The notes under the pieces were generated by a model, which was given only the letters and a program-made list of their open reading frames with translations, was not told where the DNA came from and ran no database searches. From the NCBI RefSeq assembly GCF_000003855.2, contig NW_003101642.1:1-64000 (forward strand): DNA of 64,000 bases. The letters run 5' to 3'. Made by a program: the position numbers and the translations under genes. Source of the DNA: Blastomyces gilchristii SLH14081. Taxonomy: Eukaryota > Ascomycota > Eurotiomycetes > Onygenales > Ajellomycetaceae. This document shows, one piece after another, positions 24,570 through 35,901 of this stretch (positions are counted from its first letter, which is position 1; each line of letters starts with the position of its first letter).

Positions 24570-26177
24570 CTATTTATGGGGGCTCCAGGCTTCAAGATTT
24601 TTAAGTATTCTCTTGGCGGCTTCCGGATCACGTTCTTTTGGGTCGACTCGTACTAAAGAATGTATGAGCCGCGCAAGTGAATGGCAATATTCTGGCTCGT
24701 CTTTCAGGTGGCTCATCGAAAGCCGAGACTCAATGTATGAGATCTGTGCCTCGTGGTTGGCGGCTGTGTGATAATGAGGTCAGGTCTAATGAAATTTCGC
24801 GCAGGAATGGAAAGAAGAACTGGTATTAAACTGGTTGTGGGGAACATACCGAGATAATATGTTAGGTCATTTTTCCTGTCAAATAGATGCTGGTAGGTTG
24901 GTATATACGCGAACTAGATAAAGTTAGAGATGATAGGAAAAGGGAGAAAAATTTGCTTAGATTAGATAAAATCGCATTTAACAGAATATATTAACCTACC
25001 ACACAGCCTAGACTCCAAAGGTCAGACTTCGCAGTTGCAGTATTTGCACCACTATGCTCCAGCTCTGGGGCACAGTAGTTTTCTGTCCCGAGGACATTTG
25101 ATTTTGAAGGTGTGTCAAACCCTTGTTCAAGCACTTGTTAGTACAACTATTCTACATTGAGTCAGAGGAGCTGAAATGTAAGCAAAAGATATTCCTATCA
25201 GATATTCAATTGGAATGATGGTGACAAACCTTTGCCAAAATCAATTATATCAACTAGTGACATATCTTGTGCATCTGTTTTAAGAGGAGTCCCATAACGG
25301 AGAATGATATACTCAGGCAGATTACCTGGGCGTGGAGGCGGTGTGTCCAAATCTGAAACATTCCGGAGTATAACATAAGATTTTTGATCAAACTCAAAAG
25401 TTTTGACCAATGCTTCATTGGTAAAAGCTTCAGGATGTACCCCTAGAGAAATATTATTGGGGCTAATGTCTAAGTGAAATCATTTGCTTGGTTAATGAAT
25501 GTTTGTTGAATAGTATTGAGTAGTTATGAGAGAGTAAACATCACCTACCACCATGGCATATTCCCTTCTGATGAAAAGTAAGCACCTTCATCAAGATCGT
25601 CCTCACTAATATGGTGAGAGAAGGAACATCACCAGGTGCATCAACTTCAGCATTAAACCTCTCCCGAAGAGTACACCCAAGTGGCTTTAGGCCAAGACAG
25701 AGAAATTGATCTTGTGTGGGGACATGAGTGTGGAAAAAGGCAACCTCAAGTTTTCCAAGCTTCTGTAGAATACTCATCTCAGAGTTGTCTGGAGTGCTAT
25801 ACTCAAGTCGTAGAATTTTGAGGGCAAGGTATTCGCCAGAATTGCTGAACATATCAAGCGTCAGCTGGTCTAACTCAATAAGCTGAAGGGCATGAGAAGA
25901 GTGCATGGGGTTATTACATGTCTCTTCCCAACCAAACAGTAGAATAAGATCCTCTTCCCAGCTTTCCAATGATCCTGAAAGAACACAGCTTTCCTTTATG
26001 AATCAAGTCTGAGCCACCAAGCAAATCATCAATCAAAACAGGACATAGGCCTTCATCAGTATACTCATGCAGAAACTCGCATTCGCTACCCTGAAAAAGT
26101 GTTGTGTCCCAACCAGGTGAGTCAGAAGCTTGATGTTTCTTTACAGGATACTGCTTCGGTTGCAGTGTTGGTTCCAT
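24570..26177 (-). CDS. Divergent SRPK-like protein kinase
   Basis: The six exons are 25918-26177, 25549-25844, 25469-25230, 25121-25000, 24913-24850 and 24763-24570, giving 391 residues. All joins are GT-AG and keep frame. Kinase motifs appear in order: glycine loop IGKLGRGSYSTVW (after about residue 70), the LALKIL lysine, catalytic loop HGDISPNN, DFGKG, and CAPE followed by DLWSLGC. The glycine loop and STVW segment point to the SR-protein kinase group. The catalytic loop has Ser where HxDIKxxN kinases have Lys, and the long SRPK spacer is absent, so it belongs to a divergent fungal SRPK-like subfamily and its substrate is unknown. The C-terminus ends LEAWSPHK. The start is the ATG of MEPTLQ; an upstream exon cannot be excluded. 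It sits at the edge of the repeat block. Confidence 0.85.
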
Positions 26178-27227
26178 TGCTGGGTCAATGTATGGTGTTG
26201 GAGGTTTCTAGGGATGAATAATTTAGCCGTAGCATACAGATAAAAATCAAATTCTGAATCGGAAAATTTTCGAGGGCTCGAGTCTAATATAGTTATAAGT
26301 TAGGCAGCGGGCCGCTTTCCAACCCAAAAATGAAAAATAAAATAATAAAAAGATTGGGAATTTCCGTAATCCGCATTTGTATCCAGCCTGCTTATTCAAC
26401 CAATTACGAGAAACTTAAGTTAACTACCGCTTACTACACCTCCTTTCTTCTAGTTATGTTATAGCTGTATTTTACAAAGGGAATGCCCCTTAGTGACCAC
26501 TACTCAACCATTTTTCATTGAAAGCATCCTTTCAAGTTCATTCATGATACAGACAGCTTCAATTCACATGCATCCCAGGACTTCAATCCTGCTCTCCCCA
26601 CCCAATCCTCTCCCATGCTAGCCACCAGGCTCCCAAGTTATTCAATCACAGGAATATCATTGGTTAAATAGCCCCTGAACCTCAAAACAACACCCGTCAA
26701 GGACCCCAATGGCTAATATCGAGCCTTTGTTGCCGTGAGATTTTGGGTATCTCAGCGGGGATGCCAACCAACAAAGCATATATGATTCGCTGTTAATTGC
26801 TGTAAAGTTTGCTTGAAAGCGGTTCTTGCTGCTGGACGCTTCTCATGGCCCTTGCCCGCCAAATTCCGAATAGCCAGGAGCGATCTTCTTTAATCATACC
26901 GCTCTGAACGGTTATATCCCAAATATCACTCAGTTTACCCAAGCGCCTTTACCTGCGAACATTCAGAAGAGATGAGAGAAGTAATGTATGAAACAAACAG
27001 GAAGGGCCACCCCCGGCTTGGAGTTTGTATATAAATCATTGCAACCTTCAGCTTTTACTCCCTCCATCAATCATCCCGATTCACAAGAAAATCCCCCTTA
27101 AACATCTTTACATCTCTACGGCTCCGTCAATACATTCTCCCAATATACGCCTTAACCCCTTGCCCGCTGGTTGTTAGACTTCTTAACACCTTCCTTCGTT
27201 CAAACCGTTATCCTCTACCGATTCAAG
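26178..27227. other. Intergenic region between divergent genes
   Basis: This is the shared upstream region of the kinase (-) and the orphan gene (+). It has pyrimidine-rich stretches near 26,560-26,640 and a TATA-like tatataaat at 27,028-27,036, about 195 bp before the orphan gene's ATG. No other gene was recognised. Confidence 0.5.
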
Positions 27228-27982
27228 ATGCCTGCAAATGTGGACAAAGCTAACTGGCCGGTCTATACGATGCGATACCGATGTTCGGGGGTCGAAAAGC
27301 AGCTTCGGCTTGAGTGGAATCACAAACCTGAGGCCCACAGTGTGGAAGAGGTTGTCCAGTGCATCAGGGACTATATAAAGAACCCCCAAGACCGTATGGA
27401 GTCTAATACCGGCGAAACCTTCAAGACCCTTCTACCAGATTACTGTATTGTGCAGTATGTTATCATCCCGCGGACCCCGCGGACTATCCTGTTGATTATA
27501 CCCATATCCTGTGATTTTGTCTTTGTTCTAGGAAGGGCGGTCACAAGACTCAAACCTCAAAAACCGACAGAGAACCGGATACTGCTTATCATATTTCTGT
27601 GCGGTTTGGTAAAATCGCTGATCGTGCTGGGGCGGGCCAAGTGTGGGCCTACTCTGTCCACATCTATCTCAATGATAATACCAAGAAATATGAACCGAGA
27701 GAAGTTATATGGGGTAACCCAACACCTGACAGACCAGAACAGTCCGCGGTATACAAGAACAGAATCCAATGGCCTACCGGCGCAACAGCTACGACAGCAC
27801 CCCCGGCTCCCGGTGAGCAACCCTTAGTCTCCACCACATCGACTGAAGGGTTGGCTCCAGCCTCTCTCCCTACGACTAATCCTTGGGGCGGATCAATAAT
27901 TCCGTCGCGGCCGCCGAATCCCCCCCAGTGGGGAGAAGGTCCAGGCCAAGGGTCTGCCGCAGGGGGCGGTGGAAGTACATAA
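27228..27982 (+). CDS. Orphan protein, 225 residues, Pro/Gly-rich tail
   Basis: Two exons (27228-27454, 27532-27982) are joined by a 77-bp GT-AG intron (donor GTATGT) that keeps frame exactly. The first ATG is in MPANVDK; earlier in-frame codons lack an ATG. Residues 1 to about 140 look like a compact, charged domain with alternating hydrophobic residues (VWAYSVHIYL) suggestive of beta strands. Residues from about 150 on are Pro, Thr, Ser and Gly-rich and probably disordered. No signal peptide or membrane segment is seen. I do not recognise the family and assign no function. Confidence 0.7.
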
Positions 27983-28776
27983 GAAAGAGACCCAGTCTCT
28001 TCTTTTTAGAACCCGTTTTTGAAATCTTGAAATTGACAGGGTGTTCTGGGGATGGACTTGAAATCAGGAGGTCTATTTTCTTATATGATATCATCACTTC
28101 GTTGGCTGTTGTTCTCTCGAGTTTTGTGTACTCTATATTGCTTGGCCATAGCCCTCATTCCTCGATTCCACCGTACACGCTTGTTACACCCTGCATTGTT
28201 TTGACTCCCATGTCCTCCCGGACCAACATCTCCAGCAGTTCGGGAACCAAGACCTCCCGTGCATACACAACGGTACCATACTTCGACACAACGCTATCGA
28301 TGCCGACCAGTGAGTCGATGGCATCTTTAAAACGAGACACGACATGCTCCGTAGAGGGAAGGTCAATGAAGAGGGAAGTAGGATGACTAGTGACGAGGCA
28401 AATATTTCTAAATCTATATACACTTTTGAACTCAGAGATGAAGTCAATGAAAACACAAGAGTCCCGCCGGATAAATGGGCAATGAAACAAGACAAGCAAT
28501 GCACATCCGCTTTTTTCTTCTCTAGCAACCAATCAATATAAGATATCCCAAGGGTAAAAGAAACCAAGGCCAAGGACCGAAATTTGAGGCAGCAATCACA
28601 CCGATCTATGGAAATTAGAAAAAAAATGGCAAAGGGAAGAAAAAAATAAGGGGAAAAAGCCCAAGGTATCGTAGATGACATTTCACGGAGAAAACACCAA
28701 AATGAAAGGACAAGGAAAAACAAGGCAAAAAAATTGGCTCCACAATCCATCTGCATATAAATCACAATATACACTC
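27983..28776. other. Intergenic, convergent 3' flanks
   Basis: This lies between the stop of the orphan gene (+) and the stop of homoaconitase (-). Overlapping open frames of up to 196 codons exist on both strands but have no recognised motif and conflict with each other. I treat them as chance frames. Confidence 0.5.
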
Positions 28777-31252
28777 CTACGACTCCGCAATAGCATTCTT
28801 AACCCACTTCTCCAACCCACCCCGCGCAATAATCTCCTGCACATTCGGCGGCAACTCACCAACCTTATGTGTCCACTTCGCACCCCCTTCGCCCTCCTGC
28901 ACCTCAATCCGGCTCCTCCTAACATCCCATGTCAACGTCCACCCAGTCCTGCGCGTGAGCGCCTTCTTCCCATCCTCAGCACCGGCATTACCAAATGACT
29001 CCCTCAACCGCTCAATCAACCTCGGCACCTCCAGCCCCATCAGCGCATTATTGATACTGTTGCGCGAGAAGATGTTGCCGAAGCTGCCCGCGACGACGAG
29101 CGGGATGCGCTTGGCTAGGATAGCTGTCGCGGCCTGCTCGCGCGAGCTGCCGCAGCCGAAGTTGAAGCCTGTAACGAGGATGTCGCCTGCGCGCGCGAGC
29201 TGGGAGAAGGCGGCGTCGTAGTTGGACATGCAGACTTTGGCCATTTGGGCGGTGGAGATGTTGTCTTGGTAGGTGTATTTGCCGGGGTAGATGCCGTCGG
29301 TGTTTATGTTGTCGGCGTCGCAGAAGATGATTTCGCCAGAGACGCGTTCGGGGAAGCCTGGGAAGAGTTCGGTGAGGGCGGGGGAGTCGGTTTCAGGCTC
29401 TTGTTGGGATTGGGGCTGCTGTTGTTGAGACGCACTTTCTTGTGGAGATGTTAAGGCTGATGATGTGGCTTTGTCACCGAAGATCTTCTCGGCGTCTTGG
29501 ACCATGGTATCGAGCTGGCCGATGACTTTGGCAATGGATTCTTCGGCCGTAAGCATTCTATCTTCTTCTCTGATGCCATCACCTTCGCCACGGATAACGC
29601 CAGTCCATCCCTCCGGCTTCTCGTACCAGCCCGGCCCGCTAATTTTGCCGCTCAGCGCGCTGGCGGCGACGACTTCGGGACTGGCAAGGTACGCCTTTGC
29701 TTCGGTGCTACCCATCCGACCCTTGAAATTGCGATTTGTTGCACTGATTCCCACTTCGCCCGGTTCCAGAAGACCAGTTCCTAAGCCGATACATGGTCCA
29801 CAACCAGCCGGGAGTGGTTGGGCTCCCGCTTCGACCAGGACTTGCCAGTCACCAGCTTCTTCTGCAGCGTTCTGTTCGGGGATAGAGGCAGCTGCGATGT
29901 AGAATTTGACGCCATCTGCTAGCTTTGGAATTTTCCCGTCGTTTTTCTCTGCAGCCTCCCTAAAGACCTTTGCAGCCGCGGCAAGGTCAGATGCTCTGGA
30001 GTTTGTGCACGAGACGAGATATGCTTTGTTAACCTTGATATCCTGTCCTTCTAGCTCATTCAAGGGAGTAGCCACTTTCACGGAATTAGGGCCAGAGACG
30101 TAGGGAGCAAGCGTAGACAGATCCAGGTAGAGCTCTTTGGCGTACTGGGCGCCCTTATCTGCAGCAAGGGGCCGTTCGAACATTTTATCCAGTAGGGAAT
30201 GTGTGAAGCGTGTATTTGCTGAGCTTGGGAGACCGTTCTGGGATCCACCCCACATAGCTGCGGTTGTCGCTTTGGATCTCAACCAGCCTTTCAAGATGTT
30301 GTCGACGGGGAAGATGCCAGCGAGAGCGCCCCATTCTGTTGTCATGTTGGCAATGGTAAGTCTGTCATCGACCGCTAAACTTCTCATGGTTTCTTCCGAT
30401 CCTGTGAATTCAATGGCATGATTGAGGACATCGTCCTTGTCGAACAGGCCACAGAGCGCGACAATCACATCCTTGCCCGTAACACCCTTGGGCAAGACAC
30501 CAGTAAAGTTAACCTTCGCAACTGGAGGGATCTGCCACCATGTTTTGCCCGTGGCCCAGATGCTAGCAGCATCTGTCCGTACCACGGGGGTACCCAGACA
30601 TCCCACTCCTCCGTACATGTTGGAGTGGCTATCCGATGCCACCACTAGGGTGCCAGGCCAAGCGTACCCTTCCTCGACCATGATCTGATGGCCAATACCG
30701 CGCCCCGCAGGATAAAAGTCTACCTCATGAGTCTTGGCAAACTGTTCAATCTGCTGATACTTGAGCAAATTCTTCTCCGACTTATTCTGCACGTCATGGT
30801 CCAGAGTCATGACGATCTGCTTAGGATCCTGCAGTTTAGACGCGCCGATGGACATGAACTTGAGCGCGACGGGCCATGAGTTATCGTGGGTCATGCATTT
30901 GTAGGGGGAGATGGTGACATAGTCGCCGGACCGCACGTGTTTGCCCGGAGCTAGGCCGACGGAATACTTCTGGACGATTTTCTCAACGAGGGTCTGCGGT
31001 ACGGGGTCGGTCGCGGATTCAAGAGAGGAGAGGATGGCTGAGGCAGAGGGGTCCTCACGCTGGGAGTGGAAGACGTCTGGAGAGAAGGTCCATCTTGAGG
31101 CGGAGAATGGACGGTAGCATGAGGGGACTGAGAGGGGGCGTCTGGGGAGCAGTCGGGGCCTATATGCCGCGGCCAAAGATCGCTATGGGAAGTTGATTAA
31201 TACGAGGCAATTAATACGCCATTTGGGAAAGAAACTAGTGACTTACAATCAT
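28777..31252 (-). CDS. LYS4: Homoaconitase, mitochondrial (lysine biosynthesis)
   Basis: This enzyme converts homocitrate to homoisocitrate through homoaconitate in the alpha-aminoadipate lysine pathway in the mitochondrial matrix. A 6-bp first exon (31247-31252, ATG ATT) joins, after a 64-bp intron (GTAAGT donor), a 2.4-kb second exon (28777-31182), giving 803 residues. The N-terminus is Arg-rich, like a mitochondrial presequence. The three 4Fe-4S cysteines are visible in SCTNSR and in GCGPCIG. The C-terminal swivel domain has the [13 protein letters not shown] motif. The length is slightly above the usual 770-790 because of a Gln-rich linker before the swivel domain. The homolog in Aspergillus is called lysF. 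It diverges from the serine-pathway gene upstream. Confidence 0.93.
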
Positions 31253-32230
31253 GATGGCAGCGGGTAGTATGATACACCTGACTGCTCCTGAGTTACGGAG
31301 TATATCTAGGGGAAGATATAAATGACTCTTCCCAAAATATTTTGAGGATTTAGTTTTGCCCGCAGCCAATGAAAATCAAGGGATTAATTATGTAACTGCG
31401 TTTGCAGGGGAAATAAACATGCCAAGATATGTCAAGATATGCTCCGATCTCGGAATGGCGGAGATCATGTGATTTTCTCTCGCATAAAAGTTGATCCGGC
31501 TGGGTCTCTCATCAATGTTCCTGTTGCTTTCTATAAATTAATATTATTTCAATTTAGCATTGTATATTATATATATCACAATATCAATTGCTATTATTCT
31601 TCGTGCCCATCACGTTCGCAATGCCACCTTCATCCTATCTTTGCTAAACGTCACGGAGGTACGGTACAGATATATATTACTTTCTAAAGGATTGGGTAAT
31701 TGGCTACTGTAGTGCACCTAACCGTGTAAATATTCTAATTGGCCGTGGGGATAAAATCCGTAGATCATTTCGTTAGATGAATTGTTACAGTCACATTCTG
31801 AACCATTTGTCATAGCTATTAGCTATCCAAAACCACCCGCCCTAGTACGAAGTAAAGAAATAACATTGATTGTTATGACTCAAGAGTTTAACAGTCACTT
31901 ATAAAGAGGGTATCTATCTCAATGATCTCAAATGCGTTTCATGTCCACATTGATTCTTCCAAGAAATTGTCACAGGTTCAATTCCCAGCCAGTTGGTTTC
32001 AATTGTAGGCCATTCGTCCAACATTATTATTATTATTATTGTTGTATACAGCCGATCTGCCCCACCATCACATTATATTGTCCTGCCGTCTGCCAAGCCT
32101 TTGATATCCTATTACACCCCACGCTGCTTCCTCGAGCTTCGCCATCTAACAACCAAACTATTGAAATATACAATATAACTTTGGCAAAAACAGAAAACAA
32201 GGGGAAACTACATAATTGAAATATAGAAAA
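31253..32230. promoter_or_regulatory. Divergent promoter of LYS4 and the phosphoserine aminotransferase gene
   Basis: This 978-bp region separates two amino-acid biosynthesis genes. It contains the Gcn4/CpcA-type motif TGACTCA at 31,876-31,882 and TGACTC at 31,323-31,328, the latter about 70 bp upstream of the homoaconitase start. A short (TTA)n run is at about 32,023-32,040. No other gene was seen. Cross-pathway control is an inference from these motifs. Confidence 0.5.
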
Positions 32231-33765
32231 ATGCCCAACCGCTCTTCCATCTCTTACTTCGGCGCAGGCCCCGCGCCGCTCCCAACCCCCGTCATCGAAT
32301 CCGCCGCGGCAGCCCTAATAAACTACAACGACTGCGGCCTAGGCCTAGCAGAGATCTCCCACCGCTCACCCGTCGCCAACAAAATCCTCGCCGACACCAA
32401 GGCAAACCTGATAACACTTCTAGATATCCCCGCGGACGACTATGAGATCCTCTTCATGCAGGGTGGCGGGACTGGGGAGTTCAGTGCCGTCGTGTACAAT
32501 ATGGTCGGGGTGTGGGTTGAGCGGAGAAGACGGGCTCTTGCAGCTCAGGCTCAGAGGGAGGGGAATGGCGAGGAGTTCGTGGAGGCGGAGTTGAAGCGGA
32601 TGGTGCGCGAGGAGCTGAAGATGGATTACCTGGTGACGGGCTCGTGGTCACTGAAAGCGATGCAGGAGGCGCAGAGGCTATGTGGGAAGCAGTTTGTGAA
32701 TGCTGCGTGTGATGCGCGGGAGGGGAATGGGGGGAAGTTTGGGACGATTCCGGCCGAGAAGGAGTGGAAGCTTACGAAGACGAGGCGGGAGGGCGGCAGT
32801 GGTGCGCCGGCCTTTATATATTATTGCGACAATGAGACGGTGGATGGAGTGGAGTTTCAAGGGTTTCCGACGTGTTTGGAGGCGCCCGAGGGGGATGTTG
32901 CTGAGGAGGATGAGCGGTTGGTTGTTGCGGATATGAGTTCGAACTTCTTGAGCAGGAAAGTTGATGTGCGGAAGTTTGCGGCTGTTTTTGTAAGTCTTAA
33001 GCAAGGCAGCTACGATTCCTTTCTATGTTTTTATATATATCATTTTACTAATCTTATTATTCACAGGCCGGGGCCCAAAAGAACGTTGGCGTCGCTGGAA
33101 TCACCGTGGTTATTATCCGGAAATCGCTTCTGCCACCTCACACAGCAACACCATCTCCAGAGCTTCTTCGTAAACTAGAAATTGGCGGGCTCCCCGGCCC
33201 CATCATGTTCGATTACGCCACTATCGCCAAAATACCTCTCTCTACAACNNNNNNNNNNNNNNNNNNNNNNNNNNNNNNNNNNNNNNNNNNNNNNNNNNNN
33301 NNNNNNNNNNNNNNNNNNNNNNNNNNNNNNNNNNNNNNNNNNNNNNNNNNNNNNNNNNNNNNNNNNNNNNNNNNNNNNNNNNNNNNNNNNNNNNNNNNNN
33401 NNNNNNNNNNNNNNNNNNNNNNNNNNNNNNNNNNNNNNNNNNNNNNNNNNNNNNNNNGGCAGGAAGTGATTGCAAACCGCAAGGCAGAGCTGTTATACGC
33501 TACGTTGGATAAATATCCGCAGGTTTACGGCGTCGTACCACATAAGAGCGTGCGGAGTAGGATGAATATTTGCTTCCGTGTCTATGGCGGGGATGCGGAG
33601 AAGGAGAAGGTGTTCCTGGCTGGGGCGGAGAAGAGGCTTCTTCAGGGTCTAAAGGGCCACCGCAGCGTAGGTGGTATCCGGATCAGCAATTACAATGCCG
33701 TACCAGTGGAGAATGTGGAGAAATTGGCGGCTTATCTGGAGGATTTTGCGAATGGGCGGGAGTAA
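32231..33765 (+). CDS. SER1: Phosphoserine aminotransferase (with assembly gap)
   Basis: This PLP enzyme makes phosphoserine from 3-phosphohydroxypyruvate and glutamate in cytosolic serine synthesis. Exons are 32231-32989 and 33067-33765, with a 77-bp intron (GTAAGT...CACAG). The start is the ATG of MPNRSSISYFG; SYFGAGPA is the family N-terminus. The PLP lysine is in AGAQKNVG at the start of exon 2. Near the end SVGGIRISNYNA matches the family C-terminal motif. A 209-base run of N hides about 70 residues (33249-33457). The frame continues across it, so the gap size is probably right. The predicted 485 residues exceed the usual 390-430, partly through an Arg/Ala-rich insertion around residue 100; the gap may also hide an intron. 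Confidence 0.9.
33249..33457. other. Assembly gap (209 N)
   Basis: The run of N lies inside exon 2 of the phosphoserine aminotransferase gene. Confidence 0.99.
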
Positions 33766-34051
33766 GCTGGCTGTGATATTTCTTGAAGAACACCCTCTCT
33801 TCAAGCCTTTCTCCTTTTTTTTAAGATGAGATGATTATGCTTCAACATGAAAACAAGATATGGTTAGATCTTAAGGTAGATGAACAGAAAGAGACCGAGA
33901 AGGTAAAGGAATACCGTGCACTGGAGATATATTCAACCAGACTCCAAGGCTATGCAATATACCAGGATATACCAAGATAAATAAAAGAGCCCAAGAGAAG
34001 ATGGAAATTTTTAATCACAGAATTGAAATATGTCGGACGTCGACGATCTTC

Positions 34052-35284
34052 TCAAAGCTTCCAGACCGACCAATCCTTCAAGTCCAGCCGGCGTATAAGA
34101 CCCTGGAGCGGACCCTGGATTTCTTGTCCTCCACTCCACATCTTAGGCCCTGCCAGGTAACTGATAAACCCGTCAGGCCCAGATATAAGAATCAATTTCC
34201 TCGCAGCACCGGCACTCCTCTTCTGTATCTCATTTGCCGCTTCCGGCTTCGTAAAATTCAATATTGAATTGCTTCCAATCAAAGTCCCTTCCTCATCCAC
34301 AAAGTAATCAACAGTAAGCAGGCCTGGATACTGAGCTTTCAACTCCTCAAGGTATCTGACCGTAGGGCTCCTCGCAATTGCGGTCTGCGGGGTGTGCTCC
34401 GTTACAGACAAATCTTTGTTTGTGCTGAAAACCCGTTTCCACCATGGCAGTGAACCGGCGCTTGGCCCGGCAGGACTGTCATTTACGCCTCCCAGACAAT
34501 CCTCCCTCCGCCGATTAGCCCACAATATATGCATTTTTGTCTTCTTCAAGTCCGGTCGTTTGTTATTATTTCTAAACAGGGCATGTGCAGCCTGAAGACC
34601 CGGCGCAATCCCCGTCCCGCCAGCAATAAACAGGATCTCCTCCACATCAGCGGGCAATATGTAATCCAACCGTGGGCCACGAATATCCAGCCGTGCACCT
34701 ATCGGCAGATTGTGCAGGTATCCAGATACTTCTCCGTAGGGATCTTTCCGGATCAGAAACCGCAAGACGCCGTCATCTGTCTCTCCTCCTCCTCCTCCTC
34801 CCCCTCCTCCACCACCACCTTCCTTCTCCCCACCCGCCCCCTCTACCCTCGCCGCAGGAATAGGAGGCAGAGGCGTGTAATCCCGTCCAATCTGTAGCTG
34901 TGGCTGTTTGAACTGGACACTCCATAGACCCCTCTGCCAAGCATCTTTGTACACCACATCATTATTCCCTGGCTTCACTGGGCGCAGGGTGAATATGCTG
35001 CTGGTTGAGGAGACAGGCGTTTTAGAGACTAGCTCATATTGTGTGAAGGTGTATGGGTTCAGGGTTGCGGTGGACGATTCTTTTTCATATCGAACGTAGG
35101 CGCCAATGGCAGCGGCAGCGACTGTGACTATTGTAACCCGGAGCCATCTTCGTTGCTTTGGGGGAGAGGGATTCGTGGAGGCAGCGGAGGCAGCGGAGAC
35201 AGCGGAGACACTTCGGCGACAATGGGCAGCGGGAGATGGGAGGGCGGAAAGGCGGAGACGCTTCGCAGGTTGAAGGAGGGACAT
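34052..35284 (-). CDS. CYC2: Cyc2-like mitochondrial FAD oxidoreductase
   Basis: This single-exon gene encodes 410 residues. The family (yeast Cyc2) is a flavoprotein anchored in the mitochondrial inner membrane and needed for cytochrome c haem attachment. The N-terminus is Arg/Ser-rich (presequence-like) with one membrane segment around residues 50-65 (VTIVTVAAAAIGAYV). A flavin-binding RDYTPL motif and an NAD(P)-binding GGTGIAPGLQAA motif follow in ferredoxin-reductase order. A poly-Gly run of 12 residues near residue 165 is unusual. The C-terminal half contains LILISGPDGFI. It shares a 617-bp divergent upstream region with the amino-acid transporter gene. Confidence 0.85.
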   Translation of the reverse strand: MSLLQPAKRLRLSALPSPAAHCRRSVSAVSAASAASTNPSPPKQRRWLRVTIVTVAAAAIGAYVRYEKESSTATLNPYTFTQYELVSKTPVSSTSSIFTLRPVKPGNNDVVYKDAWQRGLWSVQFKQPQLQIGRDYTPLPPIPAARVEGAGGEKEGGGGGGGGGGGGETDDGVLRFLIRKDPYGEVSGYLHNLPIGARLDIRGPRLDYILPADVEEILFIAGGTGIAPGLQAAHALFRNNNKRPDLKKTKMHILWANRRREDCLGGVNDSPAGPSAGSLPWWKRVFSTNKDLSVTEHTPQTAIARSPTVRYLEELKAQYPGLLTVDYFVDEEGTLIGSNSILNFTKPEAANEIQKRSAGAARKLILISGPDGFISYLAGPKMWSGGQEIQGPLQGLIRRLDLKDWSVWKL

Positions 35285-35901
35285 CTATAAAGTTGTTTCG
35301 CTGGAAAAGAGCGGAGGAGGGTGGGATATACCAGAGTGCTCACAAATTGACAGTCTCAATCTGATACTATAGATCTCAGTAATCTGTGCATAGGGAGATG
35401 AATGAGAGTACTCCGTAGTTTATATAGAAATGCGATTGGTTTTAGTTTTTTCTTTAAACATGTTTTAGTTTATTTATTCTCTTCTTTTTGGTTTCCCGCA
35501 AAAAGCTTGGTCGGCGCTTATGACCAGAGTAGTACCAAAGAGTACAGCGATCTCCCTACAGAAGTGCACTAGCGGCAAGGTATCTCCATGTTCTCCTCAA
35601 CTGCTCCTTTTCTGGTATTTGATGCGCCCAAAATTCAATTGTTCAGATCAACAAACATCAACAACGTCAATCCGCAGACAGCAACAACAACAGCAGCCAC
35701 AACAATAACAAACAGCAACTCGGATACATTACTCCGTCTACGACTTCATGATTTGATACCCAATGTAGAACCCGCTGAAACGCATCCACCTAGAACCAGT
35801 CTTCTCTGGAATGGCGACAACGTTGAACGTGATCTCTTCCTAGGCGCTCATATAAACCCCCCTCAAATAACGACAACGCACACCACACCATCCTCCGAAG
35901 C
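35285..35901. other. Divergent intergenic region
   Basis: This is upstream of both the Cyc2-like gene (-) and the transporter gene (+). It includes a CAA/CAG-rich tract at about 35,660-35,720. Open frames of about 100 codons overlap the tract but lack motifs. Confidence 0.5.

Noticed and set aside
27557..28774. Several open frames of 70-196 codons on both strands
   Set aside because: They overlap one another and the orphan gene, lack motifs and fit chance frames in a GC-balanced intergenic region.
28955..30879. Plus-strand open frames inside homoaconitase
   Set aside because: They are shadows of the minus-strand gene, whose motifs are unmistakable.
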